Part shown: one piece after another, positions 1 to 6,118 of the stretch | Numbering within the stretch: the stretch's first letter is position 1 | Layout of the letters: each line of letters opens with the position of its first letter | Assembly (NCBI GenBank): GCA_021792315.1 | Contig: JAJYUX010000055.1 | Coordinates: 1 to 10,650, forward strand | Source of the DNA: an archaeon | GTDB lineage: Archaea > Thermoproteota > Nitrososphaeria > Nitrososphaerales > CADDZS01 | Reading direction: 5' to 3' | DNA length: 10,650 nt | The notes under the pieces: generated by a model | What the model saw: only the letters and a program-made list of their open reading frames with translations | The model's database searches: none | Told to the model about the DNA's origin: nothing | Program-made: the position numbers and the translations under genes

Positions 1-418
1 CTCCAGCCACGGTATTCAATATCAACGTCCTTGATGTACAATGAGATTTGTCTAGAGCACTTTTGAAATCTTGCAGACTTAGATCCCGGCATCTTGATTT
101 GAGCCATAGTCTCCTCTTCTCATAACTACGGTCGATCAAGTACTTTGTTGTTGGAAATTCTTTGACATAGTATCTTGAAATGTCCAATTCCGCGTTGTCC
201 ATTAGAAATCTTTGGTACTCACGTGGAAAATCCGTACCGACGCATGTCACAGCAATAAAACTGTGACCAAGACTTTTTAGAGTCAGTGCTGAGTAACACA
301 GCGAGCCGCCGAGTTCTCTCCTCGGGACTTGTTGATTAGGGCGGTCTATAACTTCGTCAATCACGGCGTGTCCAGCCACGAAGAGGGTCGACTGTTCGCT
401 GTCGCGACGACGAGTCAA
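1..418 (-). CDS. PfkB-family carbohydrate kinase, N-terminal part (runs off the left edge)
   Basis: This is the N-terminal ~139 residues of a ribokinase/PfkB-like sugar or nucleoside kinase; the C-terminal half with the catalytic Asp and ATP-binding motifs lies outside the window. The frame reads VAGHAVIDEVIDRP, then ELGGSLCYSALTLKSLG with the Gly-Gly substrate-binding turn, VTCVGTDFP, and PTTKYLIDRS, and ends ILNTVAGE at the edge. This is the usual order of the family's Rossmann-like lid and core. An in-frame TAA stands three codons upstream of a TTG at 418-416, so that TTG is the likeliest start; a GTG about 13 codons later is the alternative. It begins only 22 nt after the thrS stop on the same strand, so the two are probably co-transcribed. 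The substrate cannot be told from this fragment. The family call is fairly sure and the start less so. Confidence 0.75.
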   Translation of the reverse strand, partial: MTRRRDSEQSTLFVAGHAVIDEVIDRPNQQVPRRELGGSLCYSALTLKSLGHSFIAVTCVGTDFPREYQRFLMDNAELDISRYYVKEFPTTKYLIDRSYEKRRLWLKSRCRDLSLQDFKSALDKSHCTSRTLILNTVAG

Positions 419-440
419 ATCTTCTTACACATGTTGTCTT

Positions 441-2327
441 TCATTCTGCGGTTGTCAATTCAAAAGATGGACGTTTTGAAATCATCTTTGGAAGAGGTAC
501 CGGCAGAAATGGTTTACCAGATACCTTCTCAGAAATTTCCTCCTTCAGTGAGTCTCTTGCCAATTTCTTCTCTCCCAGTCCACGTACTCTGACTGTAAGA
601 TTAGAAGGATCAGCCTCCTCTTTATCGCCGATTACAAGAACATATGGAACCCATTCCTTCTCAGCATCCCTGATTCTCTTCCCCACGCTTTCCTCTCGAT
701 CGTCAATGTCTACTCGAATTCTTTCTTTCTCGAACTCCTCTGATATTTTCGTACAAGTCTCGAGGAATCTTAATGACACCGGAATCAATCTAAGGTGGGT
801 GGGACTCAACCACACCGGCAAAGTGCCCACTTTTCCCTCCTTTTGAGAGCGTCCAGCCTTTTCGAGCAGTCCGTAGATGTCTCTCTCGATTGCGCCGGAA
901 GGTGAGTTGTGGAGAATGAGTGGAGTTTGTTTCTTACCTTCTTCGTCCACGTATGTTATTCCGTAGCGTTCTGCGTTTTCAATGTCGATTTGGTCAGTCG
1001 AAAGCGCTGATGCCTTGTCCAAGTTGTCTATGAAGTTGAACTCCCATTTCAGAACGAAGTAGAAGAAACGTTCCTTCCACATTTCTACTAGGGCGGGTCT
1101 TCCATGGAGTTTGATTATCGAAGCAATGAATTCTTTGTTCTCCTTGTAAAACTCCTCTGTAAATCTTATCGCTAGCTCGTAGTCATTTCTTTCGAACCCG
1201 ATTTCTTTCAGTACTTCTTGTGAGAGCTCAAATCTCTTGGAGAATTCCTCTTTTGCTTGATTCAAGTCTCTGACTATGGCATGGCAATCAGGCATGGTAA
1301 AGGCACGGAGTCTCCTCAATCCTACCAATTCACCAGATTTCTCTCGCCTGAACGAATATCTTGTTAGCTCGTATATTTTGAGCGGAAGCTGTTTGTAGGT
1401 GAGCTGAAGATCTTTTGCTATCAGGAACTGACCAAAACAGGCGGCAAACCTGAGAAAGAATTCCTTGTCGTCAGACTTTACCAAGTACTGCCTGGCTGGA
1501 AATCGATTGAGATAACTCTTCAAAGCAGGGTGCTCCATATCGTACATAATCGGTGTCTCGACTTCAACCCCACCATATTCCTGAACCTTCTGAGTGACGA
1601 ATCTTTCGAGAAGGGATTTCACCAATCGTCCCTTTGGATAGTATCGCATGTTTCCCGGATCAGAGGCCGGTTCATAATCTACCAAACCAAGCCGTTTCAT
1701 CAGATTGACGTGAGGTGGAATTTGTTGAACCGCCCTGACTTTTGCCGTTTCGTAGTTCTTTAGCTTCTCAAGATTCTTGAATCGAGAATAGTTGAACTCT
1801 GAAAAAGGAGTTAGATTTCCCTCAAGATCTATGACAAACCACTGCGATCTGAGCGTATCTTCCGCCTTCAGAGCGGCCGAGACTAGCTCCTTCTGCTCCG
1901 AAGGCCTTTGTTCTGATTCTTTCTTAAAGACCTTTGACTGCTCTGCAAGTGGATGTCCTTTCACTCTCACGGAAAAAGCTTTGTTCCAACCAAATGGAAC
2001 ATGATGAATTGTATAACTTGCGTCCTTCCCACCCTGTTCAATCTTTGACAGAACATCCCGCGCTTGCTCTGGAGACGCCAAACTTGAGCTTAGGTGAGCA
2101 TACGGATAGATGACGAATGACCGACACTTCAACTGTGCCTCTGCCTTTTTCATCGCCTCGACCACCTGGTTGGCCACACTGGCATCATCTTCCTTTTCCA
2201 CGCTGATCAACAAGGCAACAGCATCGGTAATCTTCACTGTGTTGGTTGACGCGTCTTCCGCGCTCGAAATTTCCTTCTTGATAGGCTTGTATTCTAATTC
2301 ATCACAATGTAGTTGAAGCGCCCTCAA
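441..2327 (-). CDS. thrS: Threonyl-tRNA synthetase, archaeal type
   Basis: This cytoplasmic class II synthetase charges tRNA-Thr with threonine. At 628 residues it is full length for the archaeal form. Residues 1 to ~140 are the archaeal editing domain, related to D-aminoacyl-tRNA deacylase, with the hallmark YPYAHLSSSLA at 74-84; it removes mischarged serine. The catalytic core follows at ~190-515. The probable zinc ligands are Cys297 (AACFGQF), His349 (MPDCHA) and His473 (LHNSPSG), by comparison with bacterial ThrRS. Motif 2 lies around 319-343 (YELTRYSFRRE) and motif 3 around 473-489 (SGAIERDIYGLLE). The HGTP-type anticodon-binding domain fills ~515-600 (SLRFLETCTKI, VDIDDREESVGKRIRDAE). 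The start is TTG at 2327-2325, because the archaeal N-terminus 'M-R-x-L-x-x-H-x-D' aligns there. A purine-rich GAAGGAATT lies just upstream. It sits 30 nt after a small Cys/His gene and 22 nt before a kinase gene, a likely three-gene unit. Confidence 0.97.
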   Translation of the reverse strand: MRALQLHCDELEYKPIKKEISSAEDASTNTVKITDAVALLISVEKEDDASVANQVVEAMKKAEAQLKCRSFVIYPYAHLSSSLASPEQARDVLSKIEQGGKDASYTIHHVPFGWNKAFSVRVKGHPLAEQSKVFKKESEQRPSEQKELVSAALKAEDTLRSQWFVIDLEGNLTPFSEFNYSRFKNLEKLKNYETAKVRAVQQIPPHVNLMKRLGLVDYEPASDPGNMRYYPKGRLVKSLLERFVTQKVQEYGGVEVETPIMYDMEHPALKSYLNRFPARQYLVKSDDKEFFLRFAACFGQFLIAKDLQLTYKQLPLKIYELTRYSFRREKSGELVGLRRLRAFTMPDCHAIVRDLNQAKEEFSKRFELSQEVLKEIGFERNDYELAIRFTEEFYKENKEFIASIIKLHGRPALVEMWKERFFYFVLKWEFNFIDNLDKASALSTDQIDIENAERYGITYVDEEGKKQTPLILHNSPSGAIERDIYGLLEKAGRSQKEGKVGTLPVWLSPTHLRLIPVSLRFLETCTKISEEFEKERIRVDIDDREESVGKRIRDAEKEWVPYVLVIGDKEEADPSNLTVRVRGLGEKKLARDSLKEEISEKVSGKPFLPVPLPKMISKRPSFELTTAE

Positions 2328-2357
2328 ATTACGAATTCCTTCTGAAATTATCCAAGT

Positions 2358-2561
2358 CTACTGGAATCTAATGCGATCAAGTTCGCGATCTTTCTTTGTA
2401 GACTTCTTCCAGATCTTGTAATGTTCATGGCAAAGCAAAGCCCGTCTATCCCCCGAAACCTTTAGTCCGCTGGCACCCAACTGATTTCTGCTGATTGATC
2501 TTTCTGCAGGATTCTTGCAATCGGCAACGGAACAATTTACTCCTTTACCAACTTTGCCCAA
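2358..2561 (-). CDS. Small Cys/His protein, putative zinc-binding, unknown function
   Basis: This 67-residue basic protein matches no family I can name. It has a likely metal site: Cys10 and Cys15 (NCSVADC), then Cys44 and His47 (LLCHEHY), a C-x4-C-x28-C-x2-H arrangement like a small treble-clef or zinc knuckle. The segment between is SISRNQLGASGLKVSGDRR, and the tail is rich in Lys, Arg and Asp (WKKSTKKDRELDR), which suits RNA or ribosome binding. There is no signal peptide or membrane segment. The start is TTG at 2561-2559; a TTTATC box centred 23 nt upstream would put the transcript start at or beside that codon, implying leaderless translation. It is the first gene before thrS (30-nt gap), so a translation-related role is a reasonable guess but only a guess. 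The Cys spacing and operon position make a real gene likely. Confidence 0.72.
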   Translation of the reverse strand: MGKVGKGVNCSVADCKNPAERSISRNQLGASGLKVSGDRRALLCHEHYKIWKKSTKKDRELDRIRFQ

Positions 2562-2580
2562 AGAATTTTCGCACCGTGGG

Positions 2581-2586
2581 GATAAA
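2581..2586 (-). promoter_or_regulatory. TATA-like box for the small Cys/His gene and thrS
   Basis: The minus strand reads TTTATC here, centred about 23 nt before the TTG at 2561. Archaeal transcription starts roughly 22-28 nt after the box centre, so the mRNA would begin at or next to the start codon. A second TATA box on the opposite strand lies ~27 nt away, making this a back-to-back divergent promoter. This is a pattern-based call. Confidence 0.5.
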
Positions 2587-2609
2587 CTGCAATCTTTTCA
2601 CCTTAACTC

Positions 2610-2615
2610 TATAAA
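2610..2615 (+). promoter_or_regulatory. TATA box of the CDP-alcohol phosphatidyltransferase gene
   Basis: TATAAA occurs in the context CTCTATAAAGG, a strong archaeal TATA match. Its centre is ~24 nt before the TTG start at 2636, so the predicted transcript begins at the start codon (leaderless). CCTTAACT just upstream could serve as the TFB recognition element. Confidence 0.65.
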
Positions 2616-2635
2616 GGTATTCCACTTCATCCTAT

Positions 2636-3235
2636 TTGCGGGGAGACTCCCAGACGGTACTCAACAACATCAGGAGTAGTGTCCGGCCATTCGTGGATGC
2701 AATCGCAAAAGGATTAGCGCGCACTAAACTTTCTCCAAATGTTTGGACGTTCGTCGGTTTTCTTTTTGCGGTTCTTGCAGGAGTCCTTTACGCAGTCAAA
2801 CCTTCTGAACCATACCTGGCAGCTCTCGCGATTCTGGCAAGTGGTGTGTTTGATGTTTTGGACGGAGCTGTGGCTCGGGTTGCCGGGAAGATATCCAACG
2901 CAGGTTCGTTCAACGATTCAACTCTGGATCGGGTGGCAGAGGTTGCTATCTATGCAGGGATAATATACGGGGCATACACATCGAGTATAATAGTACTGCT
3001 TGCGCTCAGCTTCTCGCTTCTAGTGAGTTACGCGAGAGCCAAGGGAGAATCTTTGTTCGTGACGATGTCTGGTGTCGGCATAGGCGAGAGGGCGGAGAGA
3101 CTGCTGGTCTTGCTAGTCTTCTCACTTATTGGATTCGTCTGGATTGGCGTCGTCATTGTACTCATCCTTGCGCTGTTTACTTTCGTTCAGCGATACTACT
3201 ACATTATGATGAAACTCAGAGTTCCAATTAAGTGA
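2636..3235 (+). CDS. CDP-alcohol phosphatidyltransferase, probably archaetidylinositol phosphate synthase
   Basis: This integral membrane enzyme of polar-lipid synthesis has 199 residues, normal for the family. The complete signature D-x2-DG-x2-AR-x8-G-x3-D-x3-D is present: Asp73, Asp76-Gly77, Ala80-Arg81, Gly90, Asp94 and Asp98. These residues bind the divalent metal and CDP-lipid. Hydrophobic segments fall around 38-55, 60-75, 103-131 and 154-184, giving about six membrane passes. Archaeal relatives condense CDP-archaeol with L-myo-inositol-1-phosphate, L-serine or glycerol-phosphate. The inositol-1-phosphate synthase gene 400 bp downstream on the other strand favours the inositol-phosphate substrate (inference). 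The start is TTG at 2636: no ATG or GTG occurs in frame before residue 15, and a TATAAA 24 nt upstream points to that codon. The 3' end converges with rps26e. The family is near certain; the substrate is likely. Confidence 0.92.
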   Translation: MRGDSQTVLNNIRSSVRPFVDAIAKGLARTKLSPNVWTFVGFLFAVLAGVLYAVKPSEPYLAALAILASGVFDVLDGAVARVAGKISNAGSFNDSTLDRVAEVAIYAGIIYGAYTSSIIVLLALSFSLLVSYARAKGESLFVTMSGVGIGERAERLLVLLVFSLIGFVWIGVVIVLILALFTFVQRYYYIMMKLRVPIK

Positions 3236-3275
3236 AACGAGAGAGTTTCTCTGCCGCTCTAATTTAGTGATTATG

Positions 3276-3298
3276 AAAAAAGAGAGAGACTGAAAAAA
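3276..3298 (-). terminator. Oligo-T terminator after rps26e
   Basis: Downstream of the rps26e stop, the minus strand carries two T6 runs, complementary to A6 at 3293-3298 and 3276-3281, separated by a CT-rich stretch. No stable hairpin is needed: archaeal RNA polymerase terminates on U-tracts alone. The opposite-strand phosphatidyltransferase gene has only a weak 4-bp hairpin (3242-3252) after its stop. Confidence 0.6.
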
Positions 3299-3311
3299 GG
3301 AATTCCGTCAA

Positions 3312-3590
3312 TCAGTAATCCTGTCTTCGCTCAGCTTTTGCTCGCACTTTGACCATTCCGTAATGCACTGCGCATGATATGCAGTAGTATCTAATGGTCT
3401 TCGGTGCCGCTATGTATGCACCAGCGGCTCTTAGTTCTCTTGCGAGCATCGGTTCTACCAAGCTTACCCGTGAAGTCATCTTCTTTGCCTTGTCGATTGG
3501 AACCTGTCTACCGCAATTGCTACACTGGACAGTGCCGGAGCTACCTTTTCCGCCTTTGGACCTGCCCCTACTCTTCCTTTTCTGGGTCAT
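3312..3590 (-). CDS. rps26e: Small-subunit ribosomal protein S26e (eS26)
   Basis: This is a 92-residue component of the 30S platform near the mRNA exit channel. The N-terminus is strongly basic (TQKRKSRGRSKGGKG). The zinc ribbon is intact: Cys23-x2-Cys26 (CSNC) and Cys70-x2-Cys73 (CISC), with VPIDKAKKM and YYCISCAVHYG as expected for eS26. The ATG at 3590 fits the family length. A TTTAAA box about 30 nt upstream gives it its own promoter although it lies only 39 nt after ino1, so it can be expressed independently. eS26 occurs in eukaryotes and in TACK/Asgard-type archaea but not in most Euryarchaeota, which informs the taxonomic guess. Two T6 runs follow the stop codon. Confidence 0.96.
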   Translation of the reverse strand: MTQKRKSRGRSKGGKGSSGTVQCSNCGRQVPIDKAKKMTSRVSLVEPMLARELRAAGAYIAAPKTIRYYCISCAVHYGMVKVRAKAERRQDY

Positions 3591-3617
3591 GTAGTGAATA
3601 TTCTCGATTTTCTAGGC

Positions 3618-3623
3618 TTTAAA
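3618..3623 (-). promoter_or_regulatory. TATA-like box of rps26e
   Basis: TTTAAA on the minus strand, in the context AGTTTAAAGCC, is centred 30 nt before the rps26e ATG. This predicts a transcript start about 4 nt before the start codon. It lies in the 39-nt gap after ino1. Confidence 0.55.
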
Positions 3624-3629
3624 CTTACG

Positions 3630-4655
3630 CTAGTTAGTGTACTTCTTGTTGAATTCTGTATGAGCTTTATGCAGCAAGACTGGTTTCTGGAGCTTCTTGA
3701 AGCCATAATTGTTTACTTCAGGAATAACTCCAAACTGCCTCCTGCGTTGTGAAAATGCAATCGCTCTAACCACATCCAGAATGACGTTTACAGAGTTAGC
3801 GCCATCGTTTGTCCGTAGATAGACGTCTATTCCCACCTCTGAATCAAATGCACCTTTAGCCGCTATCCAGAAGTAACTCGTCCGATTATTCCCCATATAA
3901 TCCACATAATCAGTAGTTCCCGCAACCGTCGAGAACTTGTATGGAATCTCGGCCGCTATCGCCTCAGTCTTTATGTCGCGTTTCTCGATCTTGACATCTT
4001 CCGATATGGTGTTGAGAGTCTCATTGCCTCCGCCAACGTCCAGTTGATAGCTCTTCTGAACCTCAATTCCTCTACTGTTGATGAAGTCCAGAATGCCCTT
4101 GTGGAAGGCAGTCCCTCCGAATTGGCTCATCAGGTCATCACCTGCGAGTACTAGCTTTGCTTTCTTGTATCCTCTCTGCAAATCGCTCTTTAGAGCGACA
4201 ATCGATGGCGTGGTGTTCACGAAGCTCACCCCTGCGGCAAGACATTGCTTCGCATATGCGACAGCCGTCTTCGGCATTCCAGAGGGGATCAAACACAAAG
4301 CCAACGAGGCACCGCTTTTCTTCAATTCATCTACTATCGAGTCATCACTCAGTACGTTTTCAGCAATGTGTGCCGGGGGAGAATCTTTCACAATCCCTGT
4401 CTTCACGGTAATTTTAGTCTTGGGAACTCTTGAGAACTTTGGTCCAACGTTAGGAGACTGGAAGATCGCTTCTGAGAGATCCAGTCCAATCTTTCTTTTG
4501 TCTACATCGAAAGCAGCAACAATACTAAGATCACTTACTGAATATCCTCCGACATGTTTATGCCAGAGTCCAAGAATCTTTCCAGAATATACACTCTGTA
4601 CTATGGCACTAGCAACATTACCGACACCAATGATCGCTATCTTAATTTTCTGCAA
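3630..4655 (-). CDS. ino1: L-myo-inositol-1-phosphate synthase
   Basis: This NAD-dependent cytoplasmic isomerase converts glucose-6-phosphate to L-myo-inositol-1-phosphate, the head-group precursor of archaeal inositol lipids. Its 341 residues match the short archaeal/bacterial form. The N-terminal Rossmann fold starts at residue 5 (IAIIGVGNVASA). LIPSGMPKTAVAYA lies at 122-135 and AGDDLMSQFGGT at 171-182. The catalytic region contains LDVGGGNETLN (205-215) and the lysines of EKRDIK (Lys225, Lys229), followed by DYVDYMGN and AAKGAF with Lys268. The usual GDDxKSQ has Met176 in place of Lys. The start is TTG at 4655, preceded by AGGAG ten bases upstream, a credible ribosome-binding site. A two-helix membrane protein gene ends 36 nt upstream and rps26e begins 39 nt downstream. 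The CDP-alcohol phosphatidyltransferase that would use its product lies nearby on the other strand. Confidence 0.95.
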   Translation of the reverse strand: MQKIKIAIIGVGNVASAIVQSVYSGKILGLWHKHVGGYSVSDLSIVAAFDVDKRKIGLDLSEAIFQSPNVGPKFSRVPKTKITVKTGIVKDSPPAHIAENVLSDDSIVDELKKSGASLALCLIPSGMPKTAVAYAKQCLAAGVSFVNTTPSIVALKSDLQRGYKKAKLVLAGDDLMSQFGGTAFHKGILDFINSRGIEVQKSYQLDVGGGNETLNTISEDVKIEKRDIKTEAIAAEIPYKFSTVAGTTDYVDYMGNNRTSYFWIAAKGAFDSEVGIDVYLRTNDGANSVNVILDVVRAIAFSQRRRQFGVIPEVNNYGFKKLQKPVLLHKAHTEFNKKYTN

Positions 4656-4691
4656 TGATTATCCGCTCCTGAAGACCAGTTGCAACCGAAA

Positions 4692-4904
4692 TTAGTCTTG
4701 AAACTTCGCAACAAGTACGACAAATCCAACAAAAACTAATATCCCGGCCATGAAATAGAATACTGGCACGAGCTGCGGAATAAGCGAAGTCTGAGAAATG
4801 AAATAAGCAAACGTTCCTCCCAAAACAATACAAATCAGCGAGAAAACCCGTAGGAGTGCGCTGACACGTTCCTGAGAGGTTCTTAGAGCTCTTGACGTTT
4901 CAAT
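4692..4904 (-). CDS. Small two-helix membrane protein with no standard start codon
   Basis: This is an open frame of 70 residues, not recognised as a named family. It begins ETSRALRTSQERVSALLRV, a basic amphipathic lead. Two strong hydrophobic segments follow, at about 18-37 (VFSLICIVLGGTFAYFI) and 46-67 (VPVFYFMAGILVFVGFVVLV), and it ends AKFQD. The basic lead suggests a cytoplasmic N-terminus and an N-in, C-in hairpin. In this frame a TGA precedes the ATT codon at 4904-4902 and there is no ATG, GTG or TTG until the first hydrophobic segment. Either ATT is the start, or translation begins at ATG 4911-4909 (reading Met-Val-Asn then TGA) and a one-base shift enters this frame. A TATA-like box lies ~33 nt before that ATG. 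It stops 36 nt before ino1, so the pair is probably one transcript. Its role is unknown. Confidence 0.6.
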   Translation of the reverse strand: METSRALRTSQERVSALLRVFSLICIVLGGTFAYFISQTSLIPQLVPVFYFMAGILVFVGFVVLVAKFQD

Positions 4905-4942
4905 TCACCATATTGCTCTTGAGTGAAGGCATCTTCCCAAAC

Positions 4943-4947
4943 TATAC
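4943..4947 (-). promoter_or_regulatory. TATA-like box for the small membrane protein and ino1
   Basis: The minus strand reads TTATTATTGTATAGTTTGG, with GTATAG centred about 33 nt before ATG 4911 and 40 nt before ATT 4904. A transcript start near 4918 would leave a 7-14 nt leader. The AT-rich TTATTATT just upstream is an alternative box. Confidence 0.45.
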
Positions 4948-4970
4948 AATAATAACGTTTTCTTACGGCG

Positions 4971-4975
4971 AAAAA
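4971..4975 (-). terminator. Possible U-tract terminator after topoisomerase VI A
   Basis: A T5 run on the minus strand (CCGCCTTTTTCGCC) lies about 46 nt past the top6A stop and before the promoter of the next unit. A 6-bp inverted repeat, ATGTAA/TTACAT at 5003-5008 and 5021-5026 with a 12-nt loop, overlaps the stop codon. Both signals are weak. Confidence 0.35.
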
Positions 4976-5020
4976 GGCGGCAGATTCCTTCGGTTGTCAT
5001 CAATGTAAAGTTGTGTTGCA

Positions 5021-6118
5021 TTACATCGATTTTGCTTCTTCCATTTTTTCCTTGAGATAGTTAGTAACGATGAACGTCAGGCCGTACTTTGAGAAAGCTT
5101 CGAGTTCACTCTTTCGCTTTATCTTCAGAAAGATATCCAGTTCTCGTTGCCAAACCCCGCCATGATACCTTGGATCTTTCTTCAGTTCCTGCGCTCGTTT
5201 TACATCTGCCTCAGTCATCGGATCGGTTGGTAGTTTGTACTTTACTATATCCGAAGCCCAAACACCAATCCACTTTGCACTAGGTACTGTCAGATCCCTT
5301 AGGTGCGCCGCGTTTGCTGACCCTGAGATTACGACCATCGCAATATGTTCCCCGTACACATCTCCGTCGGTCATCACGTACACTGGCAAATTCAGCTCCT
5401 TGTTTAGGCGTTTTAGCATATATCTCGTAGAACGAGGCGCCTGACCTGATGTGTCCACCAAGATTGCCTTATATTTCTTCTCGACCTGTTCTTCGACGAA
5501 GCGTGTGAAGATTCCTCCCTTCTCTACAGCGATTACCATTTCTGCTGAAGTCTCGACAAATTCTGCAGTGCTTAGAGATGGACCAATGAGATAGCCATCA
5601 GGATGCGAGTTTAGATTCAGTCTTCTTCCTTCATAGCGAGGGACAGTGTATTCGATCGTGAGGTCCCCGAATATGGCGCTTCTCTCTTCAGGGTAGATCT
5701 TGAATTCCTCTCTAGCTCTCGATAGCACTGTTTCAAGGTCTGTAATGATCTCATCTGACTCCGCCTGATCGACGAATTCCATTGCATCAGCTTGAGAAGA
5801 ATAGTACGCATCTCGGAGGGTACTTGTCTTTCCTTCGCCTACGAGCTTGTTAGCGTAGTAAGCCAGCCACAGAAGCTGGGTGAATGGTCTGATGTGTTTT
5901 ACATTTCCAGCAGACCTCTTTACGTTGACTTTATCCAGCACGTACTGCTTCAGTTTGGAATCGTAAACTATGTTGCTGACTGACCTGCTGGGGAAGGCAA
6001 ACTCCGGAAACTTGCCGCTTTCGATATCATCGTAGGTTCTTTGTCCCAGAGTCTTAAGTGACTCCAGCACTTCCTTCTTACGAGCTGTCGCGATACTTTT
6101 CGAGTCTTTCTTAGGCAT
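5021..6118 (-). CDS. top6A: DNA topoisomerase VI subunit A (Spo11-like)
   Basis: This is the DNA-cleaving subunit of the A2B2 type IIB topoisomerase, which decatenates and relaxes DNA by an ATP-driven double-strand passage. Its 365 residues are a full-length subunit. The winged-helix (CAP) domain carries the catalytic tyrosine, Tyr106, in STLRDAYYSSQ (second of the Tyr pair). The Toprim domain holds metal ligands Glu199 (IAVEKGG) and the Asp251/Asp253 pair (VMTDGDVYGEH). PSAKWIGVWASDI (279-291) is also typical. The ATG at 6118 overlaps the end of top6B by 8 nt on the same strand, so the two are translationally coupled and made in matching amounts. No truncation or missing catalytic residue is seen. 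The relative Spo11 makes meiotic breaks, but pairing with subunit B settles the identity. Confidence 0.98.
   Translation of the reverse strand: MPKKDSKSIATARKKEVLESLKTLGQRTYDDIESGKFPEFAFPSRSVSNIVYDSKLKQYVLDKVNVKRSAGNVKHIRPFTQLLWLAYYANKLVGEGKTSTLRDAYYSSQADAMEFVDQAESDEIITDLETVLSRAREEFKIYPEERSAIFGDLTIEYTVPRYEGRRLNLNSHPDGYLIGPSLSTAEFVETSAEMVIAVEKGGIFTRFVEEQVEKKYKAILVDTSGQAPRSTRYMLKRLNKELNLPVYVMTDGDVYGEHIAMVVISGSANAAHLRDLTVPSAKWIGVWASDIVKYKLPTDPMTEADVKRAQELKKDPRYHGGVWQRELDIFLKIKRKSELEAFSKYGLTFIVTNYLKEKMEEAKSM

Noticed and set aside
3236..3275. Short AGAG/CTCT hairpin after the phosphatidyltransferase gene
   Set aside because: Only 4 bp in a low-complexity GA/CT stretch and no U-tract directly after it.
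4078..4695. Long plus-strand frame (205 codons) antisense to ino1
   Set aside because: It lies wholly opposite the well-supported ino1 gene, has no domain pattern or promoter, and is a codon-bias shadow.
4642..4833. Minus-strand 63-codon frame overlapping the ino1 start and the small membrane gene
   Set aside because: It is a shifted reading of the two-helix membrane gene. Its residues (scattered Cys, Arg, Ser) lack the clean hydrophobic pattern, and it runs into ino1.
5003..5026. Inverted repeat ATGTAA/TTACAT at the top6A stop
   Set aside because: A 6-bp AT-rich stem with a 12-nt loop is expected by chance, and one half is coding sequence.
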